Source of the DNA: Streptomyces cyaneofuscatus
Lineage (GTDB): Bacteria > Actinomycetota > Actinomycetes > Streptomycetales > Streptomycetaceae
Length of the DNA stretch: 64,000 nucleotides
NCBI RefSeq assembly: GCF_000718135.1
Contig: NZ_JOEM01000008.1
Location: 310,001-374,000 of the forward strand
Reading direction: 5' to 3'
Shown: positions 50,888 to 59,673 of the stretch, piece by piece
Position numbering within the stretch: position 1 is the stretch's first letter
Layout: every line of letters starts with the position of its first letter
The notes under the pieces: generated by a model
What the model was told of the DNA's origin: nothing
Seen by the model: only the letters and a program-made list of their open reading frames with translations
Database searches by the model: none
Program-made: the position numbers and the translations under genes

Positions 50888-52111
50888 ATGACGGAAAGTG
50901 ACCAAAGCCGGGATGCGCGTCCCGGCCGACGGGTCTTCGTGCGGGGAGCCGCGAGTGTCGTGGGGGCCGCGGGCCTGACCGGCACGGTGGCGGTGGGGGC
51001 CGCTTCCGGCGCGCCGGCGGCCGGCGCCGGCGCCGGCGACGGGCGGGTGCAGTTCCACGGGGCGCACCAGGCGGGGATCCTCACCCGGCAGCAGCGGTTC
51101 GGTGGTTTCGCCGCCTTCGACGTGCTGGCGCGGGACCGGGCCGAACTGGCGGCTCTCCTGAAGAAGCTGACCGTGCGGTGCCGCACCCTGACGGCCGGGG
51201 TCACCCCGCTGGACCCGGACGTGGCGGCGGTACGGGGCCCGGAGGACCGGCTGACCATCACCGTCGGGGTGGGTGCCTCGCTGTTCGACGGGCGGTACGG
51301 GCTGGCGGGGGCACGGCCGCCCGGGCTCGTCCCGATGCCGGAGTTCCCCGGGGACCGGCTCGACCCGGGGAGCTGTCACGGCGATCTCTCGGTGCAGGTC
51401 TGTGCCCGGCACCCGGACGCCGTCCTCCATGTCGTACGGGATCTGGCGCGGGAGACCTCGGGACTGCTGCGGACGCGGTGGCGGGCCGACGGCTTCCTCA
51501 ACCCGCCGCGCCCCGACGGCGCCCCGCGGTCGTTCGTGGGCTTCAAGGACGGCACCGCGCACCCGGACACGGCGTCGGCGCGGGAGATGGACCGGCTGGT
51601 CTGGGTCGGTCCGGAGGGGCCGGGCTGGGCGCGCGGCGGGAGCTACCAGGTCCTGCGCACCATCCGGTTGCGGGCCGAGGCGTGGGACCGGGTCCCGCTC
51701 GGTGAGCAGGAGCGGATCTTCGGCCGGCGCAAGTCGACGGGGGCGCCGCTCGACGGGCGTAGGGAGAGCGACCTGCCGGACTACGGGCGGGATCCGGAGG
51801 GCCGGGTCACCCCGCTGGACTCGCACATCCGCCGGGCCAATCCGCGGACCGCCGGAAGCGAGGACTCGGTGTTGCTGCGCCGGAGCTACAACATCGACCG
51901 GGGCCTCGCGCCCGACGGCACCCTCGATGTGGGACTGGTCTTCTGCTGCTACCAGCGGGACATCGCCAGGCAGTTCGCGACCGTGCAGAAGCGGCTGGAG
52001 GGCGAGCGGTTCGCCGACTTCAGCACCACGACGGGCGGCGGCTACTTCCTCGCGCTGCCGGGGGTGGCCGGCTCCTCGGACTGGTACGGCTCCGCGCTGC
52101 TCGGCTCCTGA
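50888..52111 (+). CDS. Tat-exported DyP-type peroxidase (EfeB-like)
   Basis: A 407-residue protein. The N-terminus carries a twin-arginine signal (PGRRVFVRGAASVVGAAGLTG near residues 12-33). The ferredoxin-like core has the DyP signature with catalytic Asp221 in GFKDGT and proximal heme His313 in DSHIRRANPR. It oxidises dyes or iron-porphyrins with peroxide, and related EfeB proteins take part in iron uptake. The end overlaps the convergent siderophore ATPase gene by 70 bases. GGAGAACGG precedes the ATG. Confidence 0.92.
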   Translation: MTESDQSRDARPGRRVFVRGAASVVGAAGLTGTVAVGAASGAPAAGAGAGDGRVQFHGAHQAGILTRQQRFGGFAAFDVLARDRAELAALLKKLTVRCRTLTAGVTPLDPDVAAVRGPEDRLTITVGVGASLFDGRYGLAGARPPGLVPMPEFPGDRLDPGSCHGDLSVQVCARHPDAVLHVVRDLARETSGLLRTRWRADGFLNPPRPDGAPRSFVGFKDGTAHPDTASAREMDRLVWVGPEGPGWARGGSYQVLRTIRLRAEAWDRVPLGEQERIFGRRKSTGAPLDGRRESDLPDYGRDPEGRVTPLDSHIRRANPRTAGSEDSVLLRRSYNIDRGLAPDGTLDVGLVFCCYQRDIARQFATVQKRLEGERFADFSTTTGGGYFLALPGVAGSSDWYGSALLGS

Positions 52112-52923
52112 CGGCCCGGCCTCTCCCGCACGTGGTGGCGGCCGATCGGCAGCATCAGGGGCCGGCCGGAGACCGGATCCTCGACGACGCGGCTCTCCAG
52201 GCCGAAGACCGCGCGGACGGTCTCCTCGGTGAGCACATCGGCCGGGGAGCCGGCGGCGTGCAGCGTGCCGTCGGCGAGGGCGATGAGGTGGTCGGCGTAC
52301 CGGGCGGCGAGGTTGAGGTCGTGGAGCACCATCACGATGGTGGTGCCGCGCAAGCGGTTGAGGTCGGTCAGCAGGTCGAGGACCTCGATCTGGTGGCTGG
52401 CGTCGAGGAACGTGGTGGGCTCGTCGAGCAGGAGCAGATCGGTCTGCTGGGCCAGGGCCATGGCGATCCAGACGCGCTGGCGCTGGCCGCCGGAGAGTTC
52501 GTCGACCGCGCGGTCGGCCAGCGGTTCCGTGGCCGTCGCCTCCAGGGCCGAGGCCACGGCGGCGTCGTCCTTCTCGTTCCAGCGGGAGAACATGGACTGG
52601 TGGGGGTGGCGGCCCCGGCCCACGAGGTCGGAGACGGTGATGCCCTCGGGCGCCACCGGGGACTGCGGCAACAGGCCGAGCGTACGGGCCAGTTCCTTGG
52701 CGGGGAGGCGGTGCACCTCCTTGCCGTCCAGGACGACCCGGCCCTCGCGGGGTGCGAGGAGGCGGGACATCGAGCGCAGCAGGGTGGACTTGCCGCAGGC
52801 GTTGGCGCCGACGATGACGGTGATCGCGCCCGGCGGTACGGCCAGGTCGAGGGAGGAGACGACCGTACGGTCGCCGTAGCCGAGGGTGAGGTCTTCGGCG
52901 GTCAGTTGGTGGTCGGTGGTCAT
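52042..52923 (-). CDS. ABC transporter ATP-binding protein, iron-siderophore uptake
   Basis: A 293-residue FecE-type ATPase: Walker A GANACGKST, signature LSGGQRQRV, Walker B LLLDEPTTFLD and switch His in VLHDLNLAARYA. It is the last gene of a four-gene importer under an iron box. Its start overlaps the permease stop (ATGA). The last 24 codons (an Arg/Glu/Ser-rich tail after GRHHVRE) lie on DNA that also encodes the end of the DyP peroxidase, an unusual antisense overlap. Confidence 0.9.
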   Translation of the reverse strand: MTTDHQLTAEDLTLGYGDRTVVSSLDLAVPPGAITVIVGANACGKSTLLRSMSRLLAPREGRVVLDGKEVHRLPAKELARTLGLLPQSPVAPEGITVSDLVGRGRHPHQSMFSRWNEKDDAAVASALEATATEPLADRAVDELSGGQRQRVWIAMALAQQTDLLLLDEPTTFLDASHQIEVLDLLTDLNRLRGTTIVMVLHDLNLAARYADHLIALADGTLHAAGSPADVLTEETVRAVFGLESRVVEDPVSGRPLMLPIGRHHVRERPGRQEPSSAEPYQSEEPATPGSARK

Positions 52924-53993
52924 AGCGAGCCTCCCGCCCGGTTGGTGCGGATGATCAGGTAGACGAGGTAGGGGGCGCCGAGGACGCCGGTGACGACGCC
53001 CACCGGGTAGCGCTCGCCGAAGGCGAACTGGCCGGTGAAGTCGGCGACGAGGACCAGCAGCGAGCCGACGAGCCCGGCGGGCACCAGCAGGGAGCCGCCC
53101 GCGCCGACGATCCGGGCGGCGATCGGGCCGGAGAGGAACGCCACGAACGCGATGGGTCCGGCGGCCGCCGTGGCGAAGGCGATGAGCCCGACGGCGGCCA
53201 CGATGACGGTGATCCGGGTGCGTTCGACCCGTACGCCGAGGGCGGAGGCCGTGTCGTCGCCGAGCTGCATCGCGGAGAGGCCGCGGGCCTGGCCGAGGAG
53301 GAGCGGGGTGAGGACGGCGGCCGCGGCGAGGGCGGGCAACACCTGGTCCCAGGTGGCGCCGTTGAGGCTGCCGGTCAGCCAGCGCATCGCCTCCTGGAGG
53401 TCCCATTCGGCGGCCTGGGACAGGACGTAGGAGGTGATGCTGTCGAGCATGGCGGAGATGCCGATGCCGATGAGGATGAGCCGGGTGCCGACGACCCCGC
53501 CCCTGAACGCCAGGGAGTAGACGAGCAGGGCGACGCCGAGTCCGGCGGCGATGGCGAGGACCGAGACCTGCACCTCGCCGAGGGAGAGCGTGACGATGGC
53601 GATGGCCGCGGCGGCACTCGCCCCGGAGCTGATGCCGATGATGTCGGGGCTGGCGAGGGGGTTGCGGAGCATCGTCTGGATGGTGACACCGGCCAGGCCG
53701 AAGCTGAACCCGGCCACCAGGGCGAGAACCGCGCGCGGCAGCCGCAGCCGGCCGACGGTGAAGGAGGCGCCCGGCACCTGCTCGCCGAGGATGACCCGCC
53801 ACACGTCGCCGGGCGGGTAGAACGTCCGGCCCGCCATCAGGGTCACGGCGAACGCGGCGACGGCGAGGACGGCCAGGGCGAGGATCACCAGGCGCCTGCG
53901 GGAGGCGCCGCGGATACGGCGGCGGGTGGCGGCCGCGACGGACGCGGGGGACGCCTCCTGGGGGGCCGGCCGGGTGAGGGCGGGGGCGCTCAC
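52920..53993 (-). CDS. FecCD-type permease, iron-siderophore uptake (second)
   Basis: The 357-residue product has about ten membrane helices. Family motifs are RLPRAVLALVAGFSFGLAGVTIQTMLRNPLASPDIIGISSGAS (across residues 83-125) and GPIAFVAFLSGPIA. It pairs with the next permease to form the heterodimeric channel. Start GTG at 53993, overlapping the upstream permease stop (GTGA). Confidence 0.9.
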   Translation of the reverse strand: MSAPALTRPAPQEASPASVAAATRRRIRGASRRRLVILALAVLAVAAFAVTLMAGRTFYPPGDVWRVILGEQVPGASFTVGRLRLPRAVLALVAGFSFGLAGVTIQTMLRNPLASPDIIGISSGASAAAAIAIVTLSLGEVQVSVLAIAAGLGVALLVYSLAFRGGVVGTRLILIGIGISAMLDSITSYVLSQAAEWDLQEAMRWLTGSLNGATWDQVLPALAAAAVLTPLLLGQARGLSAMQLGDDTASALGVRVERTRITVIVAAVGLIAFATAAAGPIAFVAFLSGPIAARIVGAGGSLLVPAGLVGSLLVLVADFTGQFAFGERYPVGVVTGVLGAPYLVYLIIRTNRAGGSL

Positions 53994-55033
53994 AGGGCAC
54001 GCACCTTCTGTCGGCGGACGATGTAGATGAAGAAGGGGGCGCCGATCAGCGCGGTCACGATGCCCACGTCGATCTCAGCCGGGCGCGCGACGATCCGCCC
54101 GGCAACGTCGGCGGCGGTGAGGAGAACCGCGCCGAGCAGCGCCGAGAGCGGCAGCAGCCAGCGGTGGTCGACGCCGACGAGCAGCCGGCAGGTGTGCGGG
54201 ACGACGAGGCCGACGAAGCCGATGGGCCCGGCGACGGCGGTCGCCGCTCCGCACAGCAGTACGGCGCCGAGCGCGGCCACCGCCCGGGCGACGGCGACGC
54301 GTTCACCTAGACCGGCCGCCAACTCATCGCCCAGGGCGAGGGAGTTGAGGGCGCGTGCGGAGAGCAGGCAGACGGCGAAGCCGACCACGAGGAACGGCGC
54401 CACCTGGCCGATGCGCTCGAAGGAAGCGCCGCCGACGCCGCCGATCTGCCAGAGCTTGAAGGATCCGGCGATGTCGTTACGGGGCAGGATGACGGCGCTG
54501 ACGAGCGAGGCGAACGCGGCGGAGGTGGCGGCCCCGGCGAGCGCCAGCTTCAGCGGGGTGGCCCCTCCCCTCCCGAGAGTTCCCACGGTGTACACGAACA
54601 GGGCGGAGAGGGCGGCGCCCGCGATGGCGACCCAGATGTAGCCGGTCGGCGAGGAGAGCCCGAAGAAGGCCACGGCGGTGACGACCGCGAGCGAGGCACC
54701 CATGTTGACGCCGAGGATGCCGGGGTCGGCGAGAGGGTTGCGGGTCACGCCCTGCATCACGCCTCCGGCGAGGCCCAGCGCCGCGCCGATGACGACCGCG
54801 AGGACCGTACGGGGGATCCGCTTCGTCGCCGCCGCCTGCCCGAGGGTCTCGTCGGCCCCGCCGAGCGCCGCCTGGACGTCGGCCCACGGTACATCGCGCG
54901 AGCCGAACGCGATCGACGCCACCATGACGGCGGCCAGCGCGAGGACGGCGGCGAGGAGCCAGAGCGTGCGGACGCCCGCCGGACGCCGGGCCATGGTGGC
55001 GTCCGGCGGGCGCCGGTCGGTGGAAGCGGTCAC
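53990..55033 (-). CDS. FecCD-type permease, iron-siderophore uptake (first)
   Basis: A 347-residue product with about nine or ten membrane helices, RIPRTVLAVVIGAALGLAGGVMQGVTRNPLADPGILGVNMGAS (across residues 72-115) and GPIGFVGLVVPHTCRLLVG. The start is the GTG at 55033, overlapping the binding-protein stop (GTGA). It is the partner of the next permease. Confidence 0.9.
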   Translation of the reverse strand: MTASTDRRPPDATMARRPAGVRTLWLLAAVLALAAVMVASIAFGSRDVPWADVQAALGGADETLGQAAATKRIPRTVLAVVIGAALGLAGGVMQGVTRNPLADPGILGVNMGASLAVVTAVAFFGLSSPTGYIWVAIAGAALSALFVYTVGTLGRGGATPLKLALAGAATSAAFASLVSAVILPRNDIAGSFKLWQIGGVGGASFERIGQVAPFLVVGFAVCLLSARALNSLALGDELAAGLGERVAVARAVAALGAVLLCGAATAVAGPIGFVGLVVPHTCRLLVGVDHRWLLPLSALLGAVLLTAADVAGRIVARPAEIDVGIVTALIGAPFFIYIVRRQKVRAL

Positions 55034-56070
55034 TTGACCTTGTCCGCGGCCTCGGCGAGGGCGGCGGCGTAGTCGTCGAGCACGTAACCGATCGACAGGG
55101 GCGTCGGGTTGGCGGCGGTGGCCAGGGGCGAGGTGCCGGGCAGGAGGTAGGTGGAGCCGCGCTTGACGGCGGGGATCTTGGAGAGCAGCGGGTCCTTGCT
55201 GATGGTCTTCAGCAGCTCGCCCGTGTCGTCCCCGTACCCGGTGATGATGTCGACGTCGTCGAACGCGTCGATCTGCTCGGCGCTCTTGGTGAGGGCGAAC
55301 TTCTTCGTGCCCTCGGACGCCTTCGCGATGCTGCCCGGGATCTTCATGCCCAGGTCCTGGAAGAACTGCGTGCGGGTGTCGTGGGCGGTGTAGAAGCCGA
55401 TCTCGCTGACGTCGTTGGGGTCGACGTGCGTCATGAACATCGCCGACTTGCCCTTGAGCTGCGGGTACTTGGCGGCGGTCTTCGCTATGTCGCCGTCGAG
55501 CTTCGTGATCAGCTTCTCGCCCTCGTCGGCGAGGCCGATCGCCTTGCTGTTGGTGCGGATGATCTCGCGCCACGGGGTGGCCCAGGCGGCGTCCGGGTAG
55601 GCGACGACGGGGGCGATCTCGCTGAGGGTCTCGTAGTCCTTCTTGGTCAGTCCGGAGTACGCGGCCAGGATGACGTCGGGCTTCGTGTCGGCCACGGCCT
55701 CGAAGTCGATCCCGTCGGTCTCGTCGAACAGCACCGGCGTCTTGGCCTTGAGCTCCTTCAGCCGCTCCTCGACCCAGGGCAGCACCCCGTCGCCGTCGTC
55801 GTCGCCGAAGTTGGCGGAGGCCATGCCGACGGGCACGACACCGAGCGCCAGCGGAACCTCGTGGTTGGCCCAGTTGACCGTGGCGACGCGCTTCGGCTCG
55901 GCGGGGATGGTGGTCGTGCCCAGGGCGTGCTCGACCGTCAGCGGGAAGCCGCCGCCAGCGCTCCCCTCGCTCTTCTTGTTCTCGGCGTCACCACTCCCGC
56001 TCCCGCCGCAGGCGGCGACGGAGACGAGGGCGGCTGCCACGGCGAGCAGACGGAGGCGGTGTGAGGACAT
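55030..56070 (-). CDS. siderophore-binding lipoprotein
   Basis: A 346-residue FecB/FhuD-type binding protein with signal peptide and lipobox VAAC (cysteine near residue 21), then a Gly/Ser/Glu spacer. The mature part begins FPLTVEHALGTTTIPAEPKRVATVNWANHEVPLALG. Iron-sensing by the DmdR/IdeR box upstream (56170-56188) makes ferric siderophore the likely ligand; which one is unknown. The start is the ATG at 56070 and it heads the four-gene operon. Confidence 0.9.
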   Translation of the reverse strand: MSSHRLRLLAVAAALVSVAACGGSGSGDAENKKSEGSAGGGFPLTVEHALGTTTIPAEPKRVATVNWANHEVPLALGVVPVGMASANFGDDDGDGVLPWVEERLKELKAKTPVLFDETDGIDFEAVADTKPDVILAAYSGLTKKDYETLSEIAPVVAYPDAAWATPWREIIRTNSKAIGLADEGEKLITKLDGDIAKTAAKYPQLKGKSAMFMTHVDPNDVSEIGFYTAHDTRTQFFQDLGMKIPGSIAKASEGTKKFALTKSAEQIDAFDDVDIITGYGDDTGELLKTISKDPLLSKIPAVKRGSTYLLPGTSPLATAANPTPLSIGYVLDDYAAALAEAADKVK

Positions 56071-56169
56071 GGGTGAGTACCCGGCTTTCCGGAGGATCGG
56101 GGTGCCGCTTCCCGCACGTCCGGGCAGGGACCGCCGTCGTGGAGGGGTGCACTGCGGAGGCAGAGCGGC

Positions 56170-56188
56170 TTAGGTAAGGCTTGCCTTT
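56170..56188 (-). promoter_or_regulatory. DmdR/IdeR-type iron box
   Basis: TTAGGTAAGGCTTGCCTTT, 100 bases upstream of the binding-protein start, closely resembles the 19-bp actinobacterial iron box TTAGGTTAGGCTCACCTAA. The iron-loaded repressor would shut off the siderophore importer when iron is plentiful. Confidence 0.82.
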
Positions 56189-56281
56189 GCACTTTATGAG
56201 AGGAGGCGCGGGTGTCGCAATCAACTGTTTGAGACAGGGGTTGTAGCGATAAGGACATCCGATGGGCGGTGAAGAAGGCTC

Positions 56282-56312
56282 TTGACCCTCACGTGGCGTC
56301 AGGCCGCATAGT
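56282..56312 (+). promoter_or_regulatory. MerR-type promoter (19-bp spacer) of the MerR-methyltransferase gene
   Basis: TTGACC (56282-56287) and CATAGT (56307-56312) are 19 bp apart, the over-long spacing that MerR proteins correct by bending DNA. The spacer has the imperfect palindrome CCTCACG-TGG-CGTCAGG (56287-56303). The expected start falls on the GTG at 56319, so the mRNA is leaderless. Confidence 0.7.
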
Positions 56313-56318
56313 CGTGCC

Positions 56319-57434
56319 GTGCAAGAACACTGGACCGTGGGACGCGTGGCCGAGCTGGCCGGCGTGAGCGTTCGCACCCTGCATCACTACGACGAAATCG
56401 GACTGGTCCGCCCGTCCGCACGGACCGCCGCCGGGTACCGGGCCTATGCGGCGGGCGATGTGGAACGGCTGCGTGAGGTGCTGGCCTACCGGCGGCTGGG
56501 CTTCGGACTGCGGGAGATCGCGGAACTGGTCGACGACCCGTCGGCCGACGCGGTCGCGCACCTGCACCGGCTGCGCGGCCTGCTGGTGGAGCGGCGTGAT
56601 CGCGCCGACGCGATGGTGACGGCCATCGACAGGGAACTCAGGACAAGGGCCAGTGGGCTCAAGGTGACACCGGAAGAGCAACTGGAAGTGCTCGGTGCAC
56701 GGCTGTACGACGCGATCGGAGACGCCTACGCGGCGACCCGGCAAACTGATCCCCGGATCGCCGCGCAGATCTGGGACGCGCTCGGGGACGCGCGGACGGT
56801 GCTGAACGTCGGGGCCGGCACCGGCTCCTACGAGCCCTCCGACCGCCAGGTGACCGCGGTGGAGCCGTCGGCGGTCATGCGGGGACAGCGCCCTCCCGGC
56901 TCGGCGCCGTGCGTCGACGCGGCGGCGGAGAGCCTGCCGTTCGCGGACGGTTCCTTCGATGTCGCGATGGCCGTCTCCACCGTTCACCACTGGGGGGACC
57001 CGATCGCGGGGCTGCGCGAGATGCGGCGGGTGGCCCGCCACGTGGTGGTGCTCACCTTCGACACCGACGAGCCCGGATGGCAGGACCGGTTCTGGCTCAC
57101 CCGCGACTATCTGCCCGAGTTCACCGGCGTCCTCGCGGAGTTCCCCTCGCTCGCCGGGATGGCCGACGCGATCGGCGCCCGCGCCGAGCCGGTACCCGTC
57201 CCGTGGGACTGCGCCGACGGCCTGTTCGAGGCGTACTGGCGCCGGCCGGGGGCGTATCTGGAGGAGCGTGTGCGCCGTGCGATGTCGGTGTGGACGAGGG
57301 TCGGGCCGGAGGCGGAGGAGCGTGCGGTGCGCAGCCTCGGCGACGACCTGGCCTCCGGCCGGTGGGCCGTACGCAACGGCGACCTGGCCGGGCTCGACGC
57401 GGCGGATCTCGGTCTCCGCCTGCTCAGGGCGTGA
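56319..57434 (+). CDS. MerR-type regulator fused to a SAM-dependent methyltransferase
   Basis: A 371-residue protein. Residues 1-110 are a MerR domain: WTVGRVAELAGVSVRTLHHYDEIGLVRPSARTAAGYRAY, and a coiled coil follows (RLREVLAYRRLGFGLREIAELV ... VERRDRADAMVTAIDREL). Residues 125-371 form a class I methyltransferase, with motif I VLNVGAGTGSYE (161-172), VEPS after strand 2, and SLPFADGSFDVAMAVSTVHHW. Fused MerR ligand domains usually sense a drug; here SAM or a methyl acceptor may be the signal, or the enzyme may detoxify the inducer. GTG at 56319 and leaderless. Confidence 0.85.
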   Translation: MQEHWTVGRVAELAGVSVRTLHHYDEIGLVRPSARTAAGYRAYAAGDVERLREVLAYRRLGFGLREIAELVDDPSADAVAHLHRLRGLLVERRDRADAMVTAIDRELRTRASGLKVTPEEQLEVLGARLYDAIGDAYAATRQTDPRIAAQIWDALGDARTVLNVGAGTGSYEPSDRQVTAVEPSAVMRGQRPPGSAPCVDAAAESLPFADGSFDVAMAVSTVHHWGDPIAGLREMRRVARHVVVLTFDTDEPGWQDRFWLTRDYLPEFTGVLAEFPSLAGMADAIGARAEPVPVPWDCADGLFEAYWRRPGAYLEERVRRAMSVWTRVGPEAEERAVRSLGDDLASGRWAVRNGDLAGLDAADLGLRLLRA

Positions 57435-57479
57435 TCTCCGGGCGCGAACTCAGGACGTGAACTCAGGGAATCAGGGAAC

Positions 57480-58301
57480 TCAGGGCGTGGGTTCCGGCCG
57501 GAACGTGCCCGGGGTCAGCCCGGTGGTCCGCCGGAAGGCCACGCCGAAGGCGCTCGCGGAGCGGTAGCCGACCTGTTCGGCGACCGACTCGACGTCCCAG
57601 CCCCGGGTGAGCAGGCCGATCGCGTGCTGGGCGCGGACCGTCGCGACCCAGCGTACGAAGCTCGTGCCCGTCTCGGCGCTGAAGGCGCGCGTGACCGTAC
57701 GGGTGCTGACCCCCAGCTCGGACGCCCAGTCCGCCAGCGTCCGCTGGTCGCCCGGGTCCTCGCGGACCGCGTCCGCGACGGGGCGCAGGAGTGCGGAGGT
57801 GGGGACCTGGACGAGCAGTTCGCGGGGCGACGGCGCGAGGACGTCGAGCACGAGCGCCTCGGTCGCGGCCCGGGAGGAGGGGGCGAGGCCGGGTTCGCCG
57901 AGCCGTTCCAGCAGGAGGCGCAGCAAGGGGGTGATCTCGACGGCGACCGGGGTGTCGGAGATCGACGACGTCGTACGGAAGCCGAAGAAGCTGGCCCGGA
58001 ACCAGGTCCCCGCCGTCGCCGACCCGGAGTGCAGGGTCCCGGCGGGCATCCAGAGGCCGAGGGCGGGGGTGATCGTCCAGATGCGTTCGCCGACCACCGC
58101 CGAGGAGGCGCCCCGCTCGTTCCAGAGCAGCTCGTGGAAGGGGTGGGAGTGCGCGTCCCAGAGGGTGTCGTGGGAGACGACCTCGTCGTAGGGCTGGATG
58201 ACGAAGGGGGTGTCGACCGCACCGGGCGCATGCGCGGGCAGCGACCGGGTCTCCCTGGTCGTGGACGGTCCGGCCTCCCCGGCCGTGGGCATCACGCGCA
58301 T
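57480..58301 (-). CDS. AraC-family transcriptional regulator with cupin sensor domain
   Basis: A 273-residue protein. The N-terminus is a cupin-type sensor (SHDTLWDAHSHPFHELLWNERG, MPAGTLHSGSA). The C-terminal AraC domain holds two helix-turn-helix motifs (RTLADWASELGVSTRTVTRAFSAETGTSFVRWVATVRAQHAI and WDVESVAEQVGYRSASAFGVAFRRTTGLTPGTFR). Target genes are not obvious, as both neighbours are separate units. The start is the ATG at 58301; a second ATG three codons in is possible. Confidence 0.9.
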   Translation of the reverse strand: MRVMPTAGEAGPSTTRETRSLPAHAPGAVDTPFVIQPYDEVVSHDTLWDAHSHPFHELLWNERGASSAVVGERIWTITPALGLWMPAGTLHSGSATAGTWFRASFFGFRTTSSISDTPVAVEITPLLRLLLERLGEPGLAPSSRAATEALVLDVLAPSPRELLVQVPTSALLRPVADAVREDPGDQRTLADWASELGVSTRTVTRAFSAETGTSFVRWVATVRAQHAIGLLTRGWDVESVAEQVGYRSASAFGVAFRRTTGLTPGTFRPEPTP

Positions 58302-58509
58302 CCGCCCAGCCTAGAAGGTGGGCGCGGGGCCCGGTTCCCCCGCTCCCCCGGTACGACGCGGTCGCCCATGGCCCGGACCGGGGCGTGCGGGGGTGCTGCG
58401 CCTCGCCGTCTGCCTCAACTCGACGTTTACGCCGGGGTGGTTACGTCCTTCAGGTGAAAGGGATACGGCTTTCGCCGTGCTCACCGCCCTTCGGCCGGAC
58501 AGTGGGTGG

Positions 58510-58530
58510 GCCGACCGGGCTCCGGTCGGC
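58510..58530 (+). repeat. 9-bp hairpin in the leader of the EF-hand gene
   Basis: GCCGACCGG-GCT-CCGGTCGGC lies 30 bases upstream of the start codon. It could affect mRNA stability or translation. Confidence 0.4.
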
Positions 58531-58559
58531 GGGACCGTACGGTGAAAGGTGACGGATTC

Positions 58560-59093
58560 ATGACCACTGAGGCCACCCGGCGGGTCGCACTCGTCTTCTC
58601 CCTGTTCGATGCCAACGCCAACGGGGTCCTGGAGGCCGACGACTTCGAGCTCATGGCCGACCGCGTCGTGGGCGAGGCACACGCCTCGGACCAGGCGGCG
58701 AAGGACGCGATGCGGGGAGCGTTCCGGCGGTACTGGACGACCCTGCTCACCGAGCTCGACGAGAACGGCGACGGCGAGATCAGCTTCGAGGAGTTCACCG
58801 CCTGTGTGCTGTCGCCGGAGCGGTTCGACGAGACCGTCGCCGTGTTCGCCGAGGCGCTCGCGGCGCTCGGCGACCCGGACGGCGACGGCCTGATCGAGCG
58901 GCCGCTGTTCATGGCGCTGATGACGGCGATCGGGTTCGAGCCCGCCAACATCGACGCGCTCTTCGACGCCTTCGAGCCGACCGACGGGGACCGGATCCGG
59001 GTGGAGACGTGGGTCGCCGGGATCAAGGACTACTACGCGCCAGGCAAGGCCGGCATCCCCGGCGACCACCTGGTCGTCGGCACGCCCGTCTGA
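58560..59093 (+). CDS. EF-hand calcium-binding protein (calerythrin-like)
   Basis: A 177-residue cytoplasmic protein with three or four EF-hands: FDANANGVLEADDF, LDENGDGEISFEEF, GDPDGDGLIERPLF and a weaker EPTDGDRIRVETW. The loops have Asp/Asn at 1, 3 and 5 and Glu at 12 in hands 1 and 2, as needed for calcium. This is the calerythrin/CabB-type layout in Streptomyces, which buffers or signals calcium in development. AAAGGTGACG precedes the ATG. Confidence 0.9.
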   Translation: MTTEATRRVALVFSLFDANANGVLEADDFELMADRVVGEAHASDQAAKDAMRGAFRRYWTTLLTELDENGDGEISFEEFTACVLSPERFDETVAVFAEALAALGDPDGDGLIERPLFMALMTAIGFEPANIDALFDAFEPTDGDRIRVETWVAGIKDYYAPGKAGIPGDHLVVGTPV

Positions 59094-59113
59094 CCGGCCG
59101 GCCCCGATGAACC

Positions 59114-59148
59114 GTGGACGCCCCGCCTGCCGGACCAGGGGCGTCCAC
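59114..59148. terminator. bidirectional terminator between the EF-hand and thioesterase genes
   Basis: GTGGACGCCCC (59114-59124) pairs perfectly with GGGGCGTCCAC (59138-59148) between the convergent stops at 59093 and 59162. Confidence 0.78.
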
Positions 59149-59161
59149 ACTTCTGGGCGGC

Positions 59162-59578
59162 TCAGCCGGTCAGCAGGTCCGGGTTGCCCGCCAGTGCGGC
59201 CAGGCGGCCCTGCGGGTCCGGGACGAGGCGGCGTTCGGTCAGGTCGAGGACGCCGGCCACCCCGGTGATCTCGGCGGCGACGGTGCCGTCCTCCTTGATG
59301 ACCTGCTGGGCCAGGGTGAACGTCTTCCCCGTGCCGTAGTCGAAGCGGCAGGTGACCCGTACCTTCTCCCCGCCCCGCAGCTCGCGGCGGTACTTCACGG
59401 TGACCTCCAGCTGCACCGGGCCGATGCCGTCGGCCAGCAGCTTCTCCTGGGGGAGCCCGGCTGCCCGCAGCAGCTCCCAGCGGGCGTGCTCCGCGTACTG
59501 GAGGTAGACGGCCTGGTTCAGATGGCCCTGGGTGTCGAGCTCGTAGCCGCGCACGGTCACATCAACGGAGAAGGTCAT
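59162..59578 (-). CDS. acyl-CoA thioesterase, hotdog fold (4HBT/YbgC-like)
   Basis: A 138-residue protein with the hotdog catalytic Asp in YELDTQGHLNQAVYLQYAEHARWELLRAAG, then VKYRRELRGGEKVRVTCRFDY. It would cut acyl-CoA thioesters. A GTG at 59596 adds six residues and cannot be excluded, as neither start has a good ribosome site. The substrate is unknown. Confidence 0.85.
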   Translation of the reverse strand: MTFSVDVTVRGYELDTQGHLNQAVYLQYAEHARWELLRAAGLPQEKLLADGIGPVQLEVTVKYRRELRGGEKVRVTCRFDYGTGKTFTLAQQVIKEDGTVAAEITGVAGVLDLTERRLVPDPQGRLAALAGNPDLLTG

Positions 59579-59673
59579 GACCGTGCGAACGCCCACGCCC
59601 GGTGATCCATTCCGGTGAGCCGGTCCTGCCGCACCCCTTTACGGGCCTGTCATGCACCGGTAACTTCCACGGC

